Positions 52,079-61,815 of a stretch of 64,000 nucleotides of DNA are shown here, piece after piece. The DNA is taken from positions 868,001 to 932,000 of the forward strand of contig NZ_LT838813.1 of NCBI RefSeq assembly GCF_900176595.1, given 5' to 3'. The position numbers were made by a program, and so were the translations under genes. This stretch comes from Aquiflexum balticum DSM 16537 (lineage in GTDB: Bacteria; Bacteroidota; Bacteroidia; Cytophagales; Cyclobacteriaceae). The notes beneath the pieces are model-generated. The model was not told the DNA's origin. It searched no databases and saw only the letters and a list, made by a program, of their open reading frames with translations. Every line of letters starts with the position of its first letter. Position 1 is the first letter of the stretch.

Positions 52079-53420
52079 TTGTTTTCGGTTGTTTAGCTGA
52101 ATTTCTTTTTCTGACTATTCCTTTGGAAAGGCGGAAATACTGCACCAAAGGAATGTTTGAAGGACAGACATAGGAACATGAACCACATTCGAAGCAGTCC
52201 ATTAAGTTGAATTCCTCCGCCATGGTATCATAGGCTTCAAATTTTGCCAAAATTCCAAGCCTTGATGGATTCAGAAAAATGGGACAGGCATCAACACAAG
52301 CACCACATTTGATGCAGGGATAAATTTTATCCACCTTCCGTACCTCATTATCTCCAAAGACAACGATACCTGAAGTTCCTTTCACGATAGAGATATCCAA
52401 ACTTGATGCGGATACACCCATCATAGGACCTCCCATATATACCTCGCTTATATTTTCTACAGCACCGACCTGTTCCAGCACATAGCGCAATGGTGTTCCA
52501 ATGGGAATCAGGTAATTGCCTTTTTTCTTGACACCGGGTCCGGTGATGGTAATCACTCTTTCCTGTATGCCCTGTCCATGTGGCAATAGTCTCCCGATTT
52601 CGGCAGTTGTCGCGACATTCACCACTACAGCATTGACTTCAATGGGCAATCCTCCCGAAGGAACTTCTTTGCCCAACAAAGCCGTTATCAGCATTTTCTC
52701 TGCACCCTGTGGGTATTTCACCGGAACGACCTGTACTTTGACAGGCAAATCGGTAGGGACTTTAGATGAAAGATGATCAGCGGCATCTTGCTTATTGGCC
52801 TCAATTCCAATAATGACTTCCTTGGCACCTGTCACTTTCAATAAATACCTGATTCCTGTGAAAATATCATCCGCTTGTTCCAACATAACCCGATGATCTG
52901 TAGTCAGATAGGGTTCACATTCAATTCCGTTTATAATAAGGTAGTCACAGGTTTTTCCTTCCGGAATTTTAAGTTTGACATGGGTAGGGAAAGCAGCGCC
53001 TCCCAAACCCACAATTCCCGCATCCTGAATACCTTTCAGAATTTCCTCGGGACTTGCGTCTAAGGATATTGGATTGCCTTCCACTACCTCCTGCCCTGAA
53101 TAAGGAAATGGCTCCAGATAAATTCCCGGGGAAGTTTGGCCGGAAATAAGCGGAACATTACCAATTTTTCTGATTTTACCCGATACCGGGGAATGCATGG
53201 GCACAGACATGTATCCATTCGCTTTTGCCAGCAATTGTCCTCGGGATACCTCCTGCCCTTCCCTGACAATAATCTGAGAAGGGTTTCCAATATGTTGCTG
53301 CATAGGCAAAATAATAAGAGGGGCAAATGGAAACTGCCTGATGGGCAGTCCATTTGTCTTTTCCTTGTTTTCAGGCGGATGGACACCGTGTTTAAAGGTA
53401 TTTTTCAGTGAGGTCAGCAC
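52071..53420 (-). CDS. rnfC: Rnf complex NADH-oxidoreductase subunit RnfC
   Basis: A 449-residue peripheral subunit that exchanges electrons with NAD(H). A biotinyl-like N-terminal domain (GNPSQIIVREGQEVSRGQLL) precedes the NADH/FMN-binding domain, with the glycine-rich loop GIVGLGGAAFPTHVKL and INGIECEPYLTTDHRVM. Two 4Fe-4S motifs follow near 375-430: CIKCGACVDACPIFLNP and CFECGSCSYVCPSNIPL. The start 4 bp after the PFOR stop indicates a joint transcript. Length is as in short RnfC forms without the long Ala-rich tail. Confidence 0.93.
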   Translation of the reverse strand: MLTSLKNTFKHGVHPPENKEKTNGLPIRQFPFAPLIILPMQQHIGNPSQIIVREGQEVSRGQLLAKANGYMSVPMHSPVSGKIRKIGNVPLISGQTSPGIYLEPFPYSGQEVVEGNPISLDASPEEILKGIQDAGIVGLGGAAFPTHVKLKIPEGKTCDYLIINGIECEPYLTTDHRVMLEQADDIFTGIRYLLKVTGAKEVIIGIEANKQDAADHLSSKVPTDLPVKVQVVPVKYPQGAEKMLITALLGKEVPSGGLPIEVNAVVVNVATTAEIGRLLPHGQGIQERVITITGPGVKKKGNYLIPIGTPLRYVLEQVGAVENISEVYMGGPMMGVSASSLDISIVKGTSGIVVFGDNEVRKVDKIYPCIKCGACVDACPIFLNPSRLGILAKFEAYDTMAEEFNLMDCFECGSCSYVCPSNIPLVQYFRLSKGIVRKRNSAKQPKTNA

Positions 53421-53424
53421 GGTA

Positions 53425-56400
53425 TCAGTTGAATTTTTCGCCTCGTTTGATCCACTTATCTATATCAGCTTCACTTTTGTCTGCCGGCAATCCGGGATGT
53501 ATCACACCTGCTGTACATTTTTCAGCTGCTTTTACCAAATCCTGATATGGTCCAGCATTGGGGTCTTTGATGAAAGCCTTCTTATCGTTGTTGTAGGCAA
53601 ACATATTGGGATTCAATTTGATGCATTCATCGCACGAGGTACAGAATTCTGTTTCCAACCATGGTGACATGGATTGACCATTGGTTCCAGTGTCGGCTGG
53701 TTTGGCTGCTTCCGTTTTTTCTCCATTTAAAGCTAAATCCATAATTCCAGCACCATCATCTCCTGCCATTTTCATCAAACCCTTGGCAATCCTTCCTATC
53801 ACTTCTGCCCTCACTTTACTTTCAAGATCCTCGACAGGCATTTTGCTTTCAGGTTTTACTCCTGCAATTGCTTTGAGCATGATCCAGAAATCACGTCGCT
53901 CTTCGCAGGATTCCACCATCGTCTTGGCAACCAATACGCGGGTGAGGTGCTGCTTTCTGTCAACCGCCCAGATGAACGGGAATTTACCTTCTCTTTCACT
54001 CGCTTCCATTTCCAAAAATTCTTCCAGCACCACCATGTTTTCATTCCAAGTGTCACGGGGAGCATTTCGGAAATGCTTTCTGAAACGGGCCTCTGTCAAG
54101 GCAAAATCCGCAAATGTCATGGCAACTTCCATCGTTTTTTGACGGTTGTTTTCAATGTATTTGAGTTGGTAGGTCGGCCAGTTTTGATGCATGGCAGGAT
54201 TACCTTCCAGATCAAAGGCTTCCTCAGGAGTGACTCCTTTGTCGGGATTGTATCGGAATAATGGATAAGCCCTGGACTCCACCGCCAGTTTTGCCTGATG
54301 TGCGCCCATGTCATCTGCCACGCCATGTTCAGGTTGACAGGTGGTATAGAGGTTGAACAAAGCAGGGCGCTTGGTCATCAGACCGTCGATAAAGCCTTCA
54401 ATCATCTGACTGGTATTGGCCAAAGTGCCTTGAAGGACGTAGGTATTTCTATGCGCCATGGCAATCAGTCCTATTTCTTTTCTGGGTTCTGGTTTCCCCT
54501 TCCAAACTTTGCCATACTGGGCCATATCAGAAACCTGTCCGATAAATCCCGAGGTACATGCCTGCCCTCCGGTATTGGAATATACCTGGGTATCCACTAC
54601 TACTACTTTGATCGGCTTACCTGAAGCCATCATACGTGAAAGGTTCTGGAAACCGATATCATACATGGCACCATCCCCGCCTAAGGCGACTACAGGCGGA
54701 CATAATTTCCATTCTTCGTCGGTAAACTGACCCCAATTGAAGTAGGTGAAGAATTCTTTCTGTTCACGGGCATTATAACTGCCTTTCAGTTCCAATTCCG
54801 CTTTACGGATGAGTTTGAAACCATCAGCCATTTTGGACATGTGGCCTTCAAATATACCCATGGCCATGGAGGTGCTGTCCTGAAAGAGGTGGTTGGCCCA
54901 AGGGAATGGGTATGGGTTATAGGGGTAAGTACTGCCCCAAACCGAGGTACATCCGGTGGCATTGGTCATACCCATGGTAGAACGGCCTTTTCCGGTGTTT
55001 CCTTTGGTGTATTTCCAATGCAGGTGTTTCAGTCCGGTCAGCGTCTGAGAAGTCTCCCTCAGCCATTCTTGGTCTATGGGGGAAGACCCTTTCTCGGATT
55101 CCATTCTACTGGCAATTTCTGCCATCGTCAGATCACCGCCCTGCATTTCTGACATAATCTTGGACATCATGTTGGTGTCCAAAATATTGACAGTATTCAT
55201 GAGTTTCAACTGAATGTGTTTTTCCAGTTTTTCGATCAGTTCTTCAAGATAGGCTATATGTTTTTCTACCCTTGGTATCATCAAAGACTCCACAGTGGCC
55301 ATAAACAGGTGAACCACTGATTTTTCGGAACAACCCAAGCAGGCACCATCTCCGCTTGCAAAACTTTGGTAAGCATTTTTGTCCAACAAGATGGTTTCCA
55401 AAGGACCTATCTTTTCTTCCAAATTATCAACACGGTTGAATTTTTTAGGGGTATTGGGAAGGTCACTCCACACACTCCACTCTTTGCGCAGTCTGTCTAC
55501 TGACTCGTCCGTCTGCTTCACGATTCTCAATGCATCGTCATCACAGACTGCAATACATTCCATACAGCCTTTGCAGGTATTTGGGTTTACCGTAATGCTG
55601 AACAAGCCGCCACTGTTGGGGTTCTTTTTTTCATGCAGGTCATAATAAGGCCTGGTCAAGGCAAATTGAAAATCACCAAGCTCGTCCCTGAACCATCCCA
55701 ATTCTGTTGAAAGCTGTGAATCTTTTTTCTCCTGGGCAATCACCTCGTCAATGGCTTCATTGATCAGGTTATTGACCGTAACGCCATCATGGGGTTCATT
55801 GAAAAGTGTGCGCACCCTGGGCTCTAATTGTTTGACGGTTTTGGGCAAAAACTCGAGCTTATCGTGATTCCTTTTCACCCGCTTCAATACGGTATCCAAC
55901 ACATCTGACAACTCCGTAACCAATCCCGGGATTGCGGTATCAGGACAAACGGTGTAACAGTTACCGCAAGCAGTACAATTTTCGGGCACCCATTCGGGAT
56001 GCTCAAAACGGATTCCGGTCATGTCCCTGAACAAGGAAGATGCAGCCGGCATTACACTCAATCCAATGAATGGGTCGGTGAGGTTGTCATTGCCCTGACC
56101 TGTTTGATAGAAATTCCCGGTCTGTTCCCAGAACCTGTGGATATCACTTAGTTTGGATTCACTCTGCGGGGTTGTTTTGAGAATACTTGGGATGGTTGCT
56201 ACCAACTGTCCGTTGGTTTTTTCTGTTTGAGCACCAAAGACCTTGTTTTTGATTTCATACACTTCATCAAAACCACGCTTTACTACACGCATGTTGTCAT
56301 CAACTACGCGTTGGCCTTTGCCGCCAAACTTATGTTGCAATTGGTCTTCGATGGCTTTCAGTAATGCCACATCGGTGAGACCTGCTTTTTCCATCAAAGG

Positions 56401-58332
56401 TGAAGCCGCAAAGAAAGCGCCTTGGAAGGCAATCCCCTGCATCCTCAATTGTAGTTCAACATCCGATGCCTCTTCTCTGGCAATCTTAAATCCATCTACA
56501 TAAAATACCCGGATTTCATTGTCAATGATGAGTTTTTGATAATGTTTCGGAATGTCTGCCCAAACTTCATCGGCTGTTTTCCGCTCACTTTGAATGATAA
56601 AAGTTCCACCTTTTTTTAAGCCCGCCAAAGCATTGGTATGCTTGAATACATTGGGGTCAGGAGAAAGCACCACATCCACGAAATAGTATTCGCAGTTGAT
56701 ATTGATCGGTTCGGGGGCGGCGGCAAGGTAGTAAGTCGTGGGTTGCCCTTTCTTTTCAGAACCATATTTTGGATTGGCTTTGATGTCATATCCCAACAAT
56801 TCAAAGAGTGTCATTGCCAGGTTTTTACCTGTTGTAATCGCGCCCCAACCACCTATAGAGTGGAATCTCACCGTGATGGCGCCTTTGGGCATCAGGTTGG
56901 GATTTTCAGAACCGTGAAGGGCCAATTCTTTTACCAAAGGATAAGATTCCTGAATGGTTTCCTGATGCGCCCTTTGCTTGGGTGTGAAAGCATTCTCCCG
57001 GATAAAATCTATGGACAAATAGAATCTGGTTTTATGCTTTCCATTTGGAAGCATATTCTCTACTGCACCAATGATACCTTCAGGTTGAAGGTCACGGCTA
57101 CCCATTCCAAATGAACCTGTATACAAGGAAGGCATATCACCGTGAGCGTATGTGGCCAATTCGGGATAGGGTTTGTCTTTTTTAAAGTTCCCGTTTTCAA
57201 TACATTTTGAAATCACGGCTCGGGTTTCTCTCATAATGGGAGAATCTTCCGCCAATGGCTGATCCAACCTTTCCAGGATGGTCACGCCTTTTCGGCCTTT
57301 CAGAATATGGCCCAAAAGATCTGCTGGAAATGGTCGGAACATAACCAAATCCACCACGCCGACTTTAATGCCCCGGGTTTTTCTCAAATAGTCCACCACT
57401 GCCTGCGCACTGGGAACGACACTGCCCTGTCCAAGAATCAGATAATCTGCATCTTCGACCTTGTAGGTCATTACCCTTTCATATTTCCGGCCGGTCAGTT
57501 TATAGTAATCTTCAAAAGATTGATCTGTCAATTCCCTGATATGGTCAAAGAAAAATGGACGCTGGGCTGCCACACTCTGCATGTAGGAATCCTGGTTTTG
57601 GACAATTCCGGCCATCATGGGATTATCAACATCCCAAATCTCAGGAATTCTCCGCCTCATTTCACCATATATCATCCTTTGTGATGGGGTTGGGGTTTTG
57701 ATGATGTCATCAGGGCGGCCCAGAAATTCCTTGATCAATTCCCGCTCGGGCAACATCAAGGATTCAATCAGGTGTGTGGTCAAAAATCCATCTTGGGCAA
57801 TTACTCCTGGGTTTAGTGCCAATTCAGCAATACGGTGAGAAATGATATTGAGGTCAGCTACTGCCTGTGCGTTTTTGGCAAACAACTGAAAAAATCCGGT
57901 GTCATCAATAGCATGGTAGTCATCATGGCCCGCATGGACGTTGAGCGTGGATTTGGTCATGGCCCGGGCCCCGATGTTGAGAATGTAGGTCAGTCTCTTG
58001 CCCACTGCTGCATACAATGATTCGTGCATATAGGCAATCCCCTGACCTGAGGAGAAGTTTGCTGCCCTCAGCCCGGTCATGGAAAGTCCCGCAGTAACTG
58101 CTGCCGCAGCATGCTCACCTTCCGGTTCAATAAAAATCAAGGGTCTATCAGAAATATTGAGGTGACCTTTGGCGGCTTCTTCCGCCCAGTATTCTCCCAT
58201 TTGGGTAGATGGGGTAATGGGATAGGCACCTGCCGCATCTGAGGATTCACGCTCACACATGATGGCAACGGTATTGCCATCGAGGGCTACCCGGGTACCT
58301 GGATATTTGAATTGCTTGTTTTTATTTTCCAT
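53425..58332 (-). CDS. nifJ: Oversized pyruvate:ferredoxin oxidoreductase with extra C-terminal domain
   Basis: A 1635-residue single-chain 2-oxoacid:ferredoxin oxidoreductase that oxidises pyruvate plus CoA to acetyl-CoA and CO2 and reduces ferredoxin. Domains: pyrimidine-binding domain (about 1-250, AYPITPSTQMGEYWAEEAAK), domain II, gamma domain (about 480-700, VRFHSIGGWGAITTGKNLAM), two 4Fe-4S clusters (CTACGNCYTVCP about 785, CKGCMECIAVC about 922), third cluster region (GACLGCSEK, about 994), and the TPP domain (ALGGDGAMYDIGFQN, about 1220). A C-terminal ferredoxin-like segment (FCTSCDECIKLNPNMF, about 1566) ends the chain. Typical NifJ has about 1170-1200 residues. It heads the rnf operon. 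Confidence 0.9.
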   Translation of the reverse strand: MENKNKQFKYPGTRVALDGNTVAIMCERESSDAAGAYPITPSTQMGEYWAEEAAKGHLNISDRPLIFIEPEGEHAAAAVTAGLSMTGLRAANFSSGQGIAYMHESLYAAVGKRLTYILNIGARAMTKSTLNVHAGHDDYHAIDDTGFFQLFAKNAQAVADLNIISHRIAELALNPGVIAQDGFLTTHLIESLMLPERELIKEFLGRPDDIIKTPTPSQRMIYGEMRRRIPEIWDVDNPMMAGIVQNQDSYMQSVAAQRPFFFDHIRELTDQSFEDYYKLTGRKYERVMTYKVEDADYLILGQGSVVPSAQAVVDYLRKTRGIKVGVVDLVMFRPFPADLLGHILKGRKGVTILERLDQPLAEDSPIMRETRAVISKCIENGNFKKDKPYPELATYAHGDMPSLYTGSFGMGSRDLQPEGIIGAVENMLPNGKHKTRFYLSIDFIRENAFTPKQRAHQETIQESYPLVKELALHGSENPNLMPKGAITVRFHSIGGWGAITTGKNLAMTLFELLGYDIKANPKYGSEKKGQPTTYYLAAAPEPININCEYYFVDVVLSPDPNVFKHTNALAGLKKGGTFIIQSERKTADEVWADIPKHYQKLIIDNEIRVFYVDGFKIAREEASDVELQLRMQGIAFQGAFFAASPLMEKAGLTDVALLKAIEDQLQHKFGGKGQRVVDDNMRVVKRGFDEVYEIKNKVFGAQTEKTNGQLVATIPSILKTTPQSESKLSDIHRFWEQTGNFYQTGQGNDNLTDPFIGLSVMPAASSLFRDMTGIRFEHPEWVPENCTACGNCYTVCPDTAIPGLVTELSDVLDTVLKRVKRNHDKLEFLPKTVKQLEPRVRTLFNEPHDGVTVNNLINEAIDEVIAQEKKDSQLSTELGWFRDELGDFQFALTRPYYDLHEKKNPNSGGLFSITVNPNTCKGCMECIAVCDDDALRIVKQTDESVDRLRKEWSVWSDLPNTPKKFNRVDNLEEKIGPLETILLDKNAYQSFASGDGACLGCSEKSVVHLFMATVESLMIPRVEKHIAYLEELIEKLEKHIQLKLMNTVNILDTNMMSKIMSEMQGGDLTMAEIASRMESEKGSSPIDQEWLRETSQTLTGLKHLHWKYTKGNTGKGRSTMGMTNATGCTSVWGSTYPYNPYPFPWANHLFQDSTSMAMGIFEGHMSKMADGFKLIRKAELELKGSYNAREQKEFFTYFNWGQFTDEEWKLCPPVVALGGDGAMYDIGFQNLSRMMASGKPIKVVVVDTQVYSNTGGQACTSGFIGQVSDMAQYGKVWKGKPEPRKEIGLIAMAHRNTYVLQGTLANTSQMIEGFIDGLMTKRPALFNLYTTCQPEHGVADDMGAHQAKLAVESRAYPLFRYNPDKGVTPEEAFDLEGNPAMHQNWPTYQLKYIENNRQKTMEVAMTFADFALTEARFRKHFRNAPRDTWNENMVVLEEFLEMEASEREGKFPFIWAVDRKQHLTRVLVAKTMVESCEERRDFWIMLKAIAGVKPESKMPVEDLESKVRAEVIGRIAKGLMKMAGDDGAGIMDLALNGEKTEAAKPADTGTNGQSMSPWLETEFCTSCDECIKLNPNMFAYNNDKKAFIKDPNAGPYQDLVKAAEKCTAGVIHPGLPADKSEADIDKWIKRGEKFN

Positions 58333-58468
58333 GACAGTATTTGGATTGTCAGTTTTATTAGTTTTTAAAGAATTGAAGGCTGTTGTATATTTTTCTTACA
58401 GGGGTACAAAATCAATTTGGCGTTTGATTGAATAAAGCCAACAAGAAGGAAAAATCCTGGTCAGAATT

Positions 58469-58831
58469 TCATTGTATGCCCACCAATTTTCGGGTTTTTC
58501 CGGCAAGGTTTATAAATTCCTTTGCCGTAGACAAATTGATCATCAGCTTATCTACGTTCTCCGCATCCATTACATAATCGAGGTTCAGATCATTGAATTT
58601 GGAATCGATTTTACGGCACTGGATCAAGAGGTCTTGAATTGAATGTGAATTTTGAATCCCAATACCATGGTTGAGTAAAAAACCGGTCATATATTTTTCT
58701 ATAGCTTTATAGGCATTTTTGCAGGCATTATAATGAACAACATCCTCTTCTGGTCTGCAAAGTTCTTCTTGTGCATTATTGAACATTTCCTCTGCCTCTG
58801 TCAGGGTGGTTTTTGATTTTATTTCGTTCAT
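58469..58831 (-). CDS. HEPN-domain-like small protein
   Basis: A 120-residue helical protein from the ATG at 58831 (MNEIKSKTTLTEAEEMFNNA). The frame is open further upstream to 59110, but that stretch reads like non-coding sequence, and the start at 58831 keeps the helical domain. The pattern YNACKNAYKAIEKYMTGFLLNHG followed by LIQCRKIDSKF and AKEFINLAGKTRKLVG resembles HEPN-like helical bundles. The RxxxxH nuclease motif is not seen, so it is unlikely to be a toxin. It lies upstream of the PFOR gene on the same strand (136 bp). Function unknown. Confidence 0.6.
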   Translation of the reverse strand: MNEIKSKTTLTEAEEMFNNAQEELCRPEEDVVHYNACKNAYKAIEKYMTGFLLNHGIGIQNSHSIQDLLIQCRKIDSKFNDLNLDYVMDAENVDKLMINLSTAKEFINLAGKTRKLVGIQ

Positions 58832-59283
58832 GGCTAAAATTTTAGGGGTTTTATAATCCATCATTTCTGAACAAGGTATCCACATAATCTCTTTAAAAAC
58901 ATGACCTAAATCATTGATTCTCATGATTTGTATCAATGGGGAAGAATCGGTAACAAATTCATTTGAACTCCAAACCTTGTCTATTTGGTTTTGGGTATAA
59001 ATGCGGATATGCAGAAAGAATCCTCTTGATGAAATTTGGAAAAAGTTTACAAACAGTATAATTGAGATGTAAGGAGATTCTAAAGAGAAGAATGAAATAT
59101 TCAGCATCATTCAAAGATGTATCCTCTTTCAGTTAAAAACAGACCGGTAGTTTTATTCAAATTGAAAACTTTGCAAGATTTAACTTAAAGCACTGATATC
59201 TTTCAATCTTTCAATTTTCAAAACTTCCTTTCACCCATTAAATCCTTAACTTTGAACCATAAGAACCAATCCTAAATTCCCTT
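58832..59283. other. 452-bp intergenic region before purM
   Basis: Carries the start region of two divergent genes. I saw no repeat or RNA gene; the only recognised signal is the purM -7 box. Confidence 0.5.
59246..59253 (+). promoter_or_regulatory. -7 box (TAACTTTG) of purM
   Basis: TAACTTTG matches TAnnTTTG fully and ends 30 bp before the ATG at 59284. A TTC, one base off TTG, stands 19 bp upstream. Confidence 0.5.
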
Positions 59284-60447
59284 ATGAACGAAAGGTATAT
59301 GCAAAGGGGTGTTTCGGCATCCAAAGAAGACGTACACCAGGCAATATCCAAATTGGATAAAGGTCTTTATCCAAAAGCTTTTTGCAAAATAGTAGAGGAT
59401 ACGCTCGGCAACGATCCTGAATATTGCAATATCATGCATGCTGACGGTGCGGGAACAAAGTCTTCGCTCGCCTATATGTATTGGAAAGAAACCGGGGATC
59501 TGAGTGTTTGGAAGGGTATTGCCCAAGATGCCATCATCATGAATATCGATGACCTGCTTTGTGTAGGCGCTATCAACAATATACTTGTCTCTTCTACCAT
59601 AGGTCGAAACAAAAACCTCATCCCTGGCGAGGTTATTTCTGCCATTATCAATGGCACCGAAGAAGTTCTGCAAATGCTCCGTGACCATGGTGTCAATGTG
59701 GTTTTGACAGGAGGAGAAACTGCCGATGTAGGAGATTTGGTACGAACCGTTATCGTCGACAGTACTGTGACCTGTAGAATGAGACGGGATGAGGTTATTT
59801 CCAATGATAAAATCAAATCCGGTGATGTGGTAGTGGGCTTGGCTTCTCATGGACAGTCAACCTATGAAGACTTTTACAATGGAGGAATGGGATCCAACGG
59901 ACTTACCTCGGCCAGGCATGATGTATTCAATAAGCTTTTAAAAACAAAATTTCCTGAGAGTTTTGATTCTGCAGTTCCTTCCGATTTGGTTTATACAGGA
60001 AAGTATAATCTTACAGATCCCTCTCCTGGATTACCAATCGATATGGGAAAACTGGTCCTTTCTCCCACCAGAACCTATGCCCCGATAATGGTGGATGTGT
60101 TAAAATATTTACGGCCAAAGATTCATGGGATTGTCCACTGTAGCGGTGGGGCCCAGACTAAAGTGCTTCATTTTGTAGATAATGTGCATGTCATCAAGGA
60201 CAACCTTTTTGAAACCCCGCCATTGTTTAAGATCATTCAGGAAGAAAGCGGTACAGATTGGAAAGAAATGTATAAAGTTTTTAATATGGGACACCGAATG
60301 GAAATCTACCTGGAGGAAAGGTATGCCGAAGAGGTGGTGGATATAGCAGAAACGTTGGGGGTAGAGGCAAAAATTATCGGTAGGGTTGTCCCTCATGAAG
60401 GCAAAAAAGTTACAGTAAGCGGCAAGCATGGAACTTTTGAGTATTGA
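59284..60447 (+). CDS. purM: Phosphoribosylformylglycinamidine cyclo-ligase (AIR synthetase)
   Basis: A 387-residue PurM of the Bacteroidota type. It makes aminoimidazole ribotide from FGAM with ATP in purine synthesis. Visible family segments are IMHADGAGTKSSLAYMYWKE, IAQDAIIMNIDDLLCVGAIN, VVLTGGETADVGDLVRTVIV, VVVGLASHGQSTYEDFYNGGMGSNGLTSAR and MGHRMEIYLEERY. Bacteroidota PurM are longer than the roughly 345-residue enterobacterial form. Its stop overlaps the ATG of the ceramidase-like gene in a TGATG, so the two are translationally coupled. Confidence 0.93.
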   Translation: MNERYMQRGVSASKEDVHQAISKLDKGLYPKAFCKIVEDTLGNDPEYCNIMHADGAGTKSSLAYMYWKETGDLSVWKGIAQDAIIMNIDDLLCVGAINNILVSSTIGRNKNLIPGEVISAIINGTEEVLQMLRDHGVNVVLTGGETADVGDLVRTVIVDSTVTCRMRRDEVISNDKIKSGDVVVGLASHGQSTYEDFYNGGMGSNGLTSARHDVFNKLLKTKFPESFDSAVPSDLVYTGKYNLTDPSPGLPIDMGKLVLSPTRTYAPIMVDVLKYLRPKIHGIVHCSGGAQTKVLHFVDNVHVIKDNLFETPPLFKIIQEESGTDWKEMYKVFNMGHRMEIYLEERYAEEVVDIAETLGVEAKIIGRVVPHEGKKVTVSGKHGTFEY

Positions 60448-61793
60448 TGATGCAAAGAAAAATCGCCCATAAGGTTTTCAAAACATTTGCATGGATTTTT
60501 GGTGTGGTTGTTTTTTTGGCTTTGGTTACATTGACCAAAGTGGATTGGAGAGATTACAGGGATATGGAATATTACGATCAAACCATGTCCCATTTGGATA
60601 CCTTGAAGTACAAAACCAAAAAAGGTGACATTTGGTTGGCAGGTTGGTCTTCCTTAAATGTGACCCCTGACACTCCGGCAAAGCTCCTGGGTTATAAACC
60701 CAGAGGTAAATATCAATTTGTTCAGGACAGCAGTTTTGTCAAATCTTTGGTCATTGGAAATGGAAACTCCACCGTTGCCTTTGTGAATTATGAGCTGATG
60801 ATAGTCCATCCTTTTCTCCAGGAAAAAATCAACACAGCCATAAAAAAAGAAAATCTACCATTAGACTATGTTTATTTCACTGCTACCCATACCCACAGCG
60901 GCATGGGGGGATATATTCCCGGTTTGGTCAGTAAACTAGCTTTGGGCGGAATAGACAAAACGATAGTTTCCCTATTGACAGACAAAACAATTGAGGGCTT
61001 AAAAAAAGCAATTTCTGTCAAAGATACCGTCGAAATTTTTTTCCAAAAATCAAGAGCAGATACTCTGGTGGCCAACAGGCTGATCAAAGAAGATCCTGTA
61101 GACCCCTATATCCGACAAATCATTTTTGAAAAGAAAAATGGAATGAAAGGATCTTTTATGACTTTCAGTGCCCACCCGACTATTTTGAACTCAAAGTTTA
61201 TGGGTCTGTCCGGAGATTATCCGCATTATCTCACCAAAATGATGGAGGATAGCGGCTATGATTTTTCACTTTTTGCTGCAGGTACAGTAGGCAGTCATCG
61301 GCCTGTGACGAATGGGAAAGCTCCAGAAGATGTGACGGATTATGCCAAAGCGCTTCATTTAAATCTGGAAGGAAACATTGAAAAGACAACAATAATTAAC
61401 CAAAGTAATATTTCCATGGCCCAATTACCCTTAAACCTCAGAAAGGCACATTTCAGGATTAGGGAAAAAACAAGAGTAAGGCCTTGGATTTTCAATGCAC
61501 TTCTTGGGGATACCAATCCCCATTTTGACATTATCCAAATCGGGAATGTTTTAATGATCAGTTCCAGTGGGGAAATATCAGGAGTTTTTATGGCAGATTG
61601 GGAAGCTTTCGCCAAAGATCGCGGATTGGAATTGATCATCACTTGCTTCAATGGGGGTTATATCGGTTATATTACTCCCGATGAATACTACAACTACCCC
61701 TTATATGAAGTCCGGGACATGAATTGGTATGGGCCCTATAACGGTGCCTATTTTGATGAGATCATAAGGAAATTGATCGATAAAGCCGGTTGA
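60447..61793 (+). CDS. Neutral/alkaline ceramidase-like hydrolase
   Basis: A 448-residue protein with an N-terminal membrane helix (FAWIFGVVVFLALVTLTKVDW). The domain matches the N-terminal part of neutral/alkaline ceramidases: the zinc ligands fall in VYFTATHTHSGMGGYIPG and a later MTFSAHPTILNSKFMGLSGDYPHYL, with GTVGSHRP as the nucleophile Ser region by family position. Real ceramidases have about 650-700 residues with an extra C-terminal beta-domain, absent here. It may hydrolyse sphingolipid-like or N-acyl lipids; Bacteroidota do make sphingolipids. The ATG overlaps the purM stop. Confidence 0.8.
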   Translation: MMQRKIAHKVFKTFAWIFGVVVFLALVTLTKVDWRDYRDMEYYDQTMSHLDTLKYKTKKGDIWLAGWSSLNVTPDTPAKLLGYKPRGKYQFVQDSSFVKSLVIGNGNSTVAFVNYELMIVHPFLQEKINTAIKKENLPLDYVYFTATHTHSGMGGYIPGLVSKLALGGIDKTIVSLLTDKTIEGLKKAISVKDTVEIFFQKSRADTLVANRLIKEDPVDPYIRQIIFEKKNGMKGSFMTFSAHPTILNSKFMGLSGDYPHYLTKMMEDSGYDFSLFAAGTVGSHRPVTNGKAPEDVTDYAKALHLNLEGNIEKTTIINQSNISMAQLPLNLRKAHFRIREKTRVRPWIFNALLGDTNPHFDIIQIGNVLMISSSGEISGVFMADWEAFAKDRGLELIITCFNGGYIGYITPDEYYNYPLYEVRDMNWYGPYNGAYFDEIIRKLIDKAG

Positions 61794-61815
61794 CCTATTC
61801 TTTTTACGTAAAGCT

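Noticed and set aside
59272-59850. 192-codon minus frame over purM
   Set aside because: Shadow of purM.
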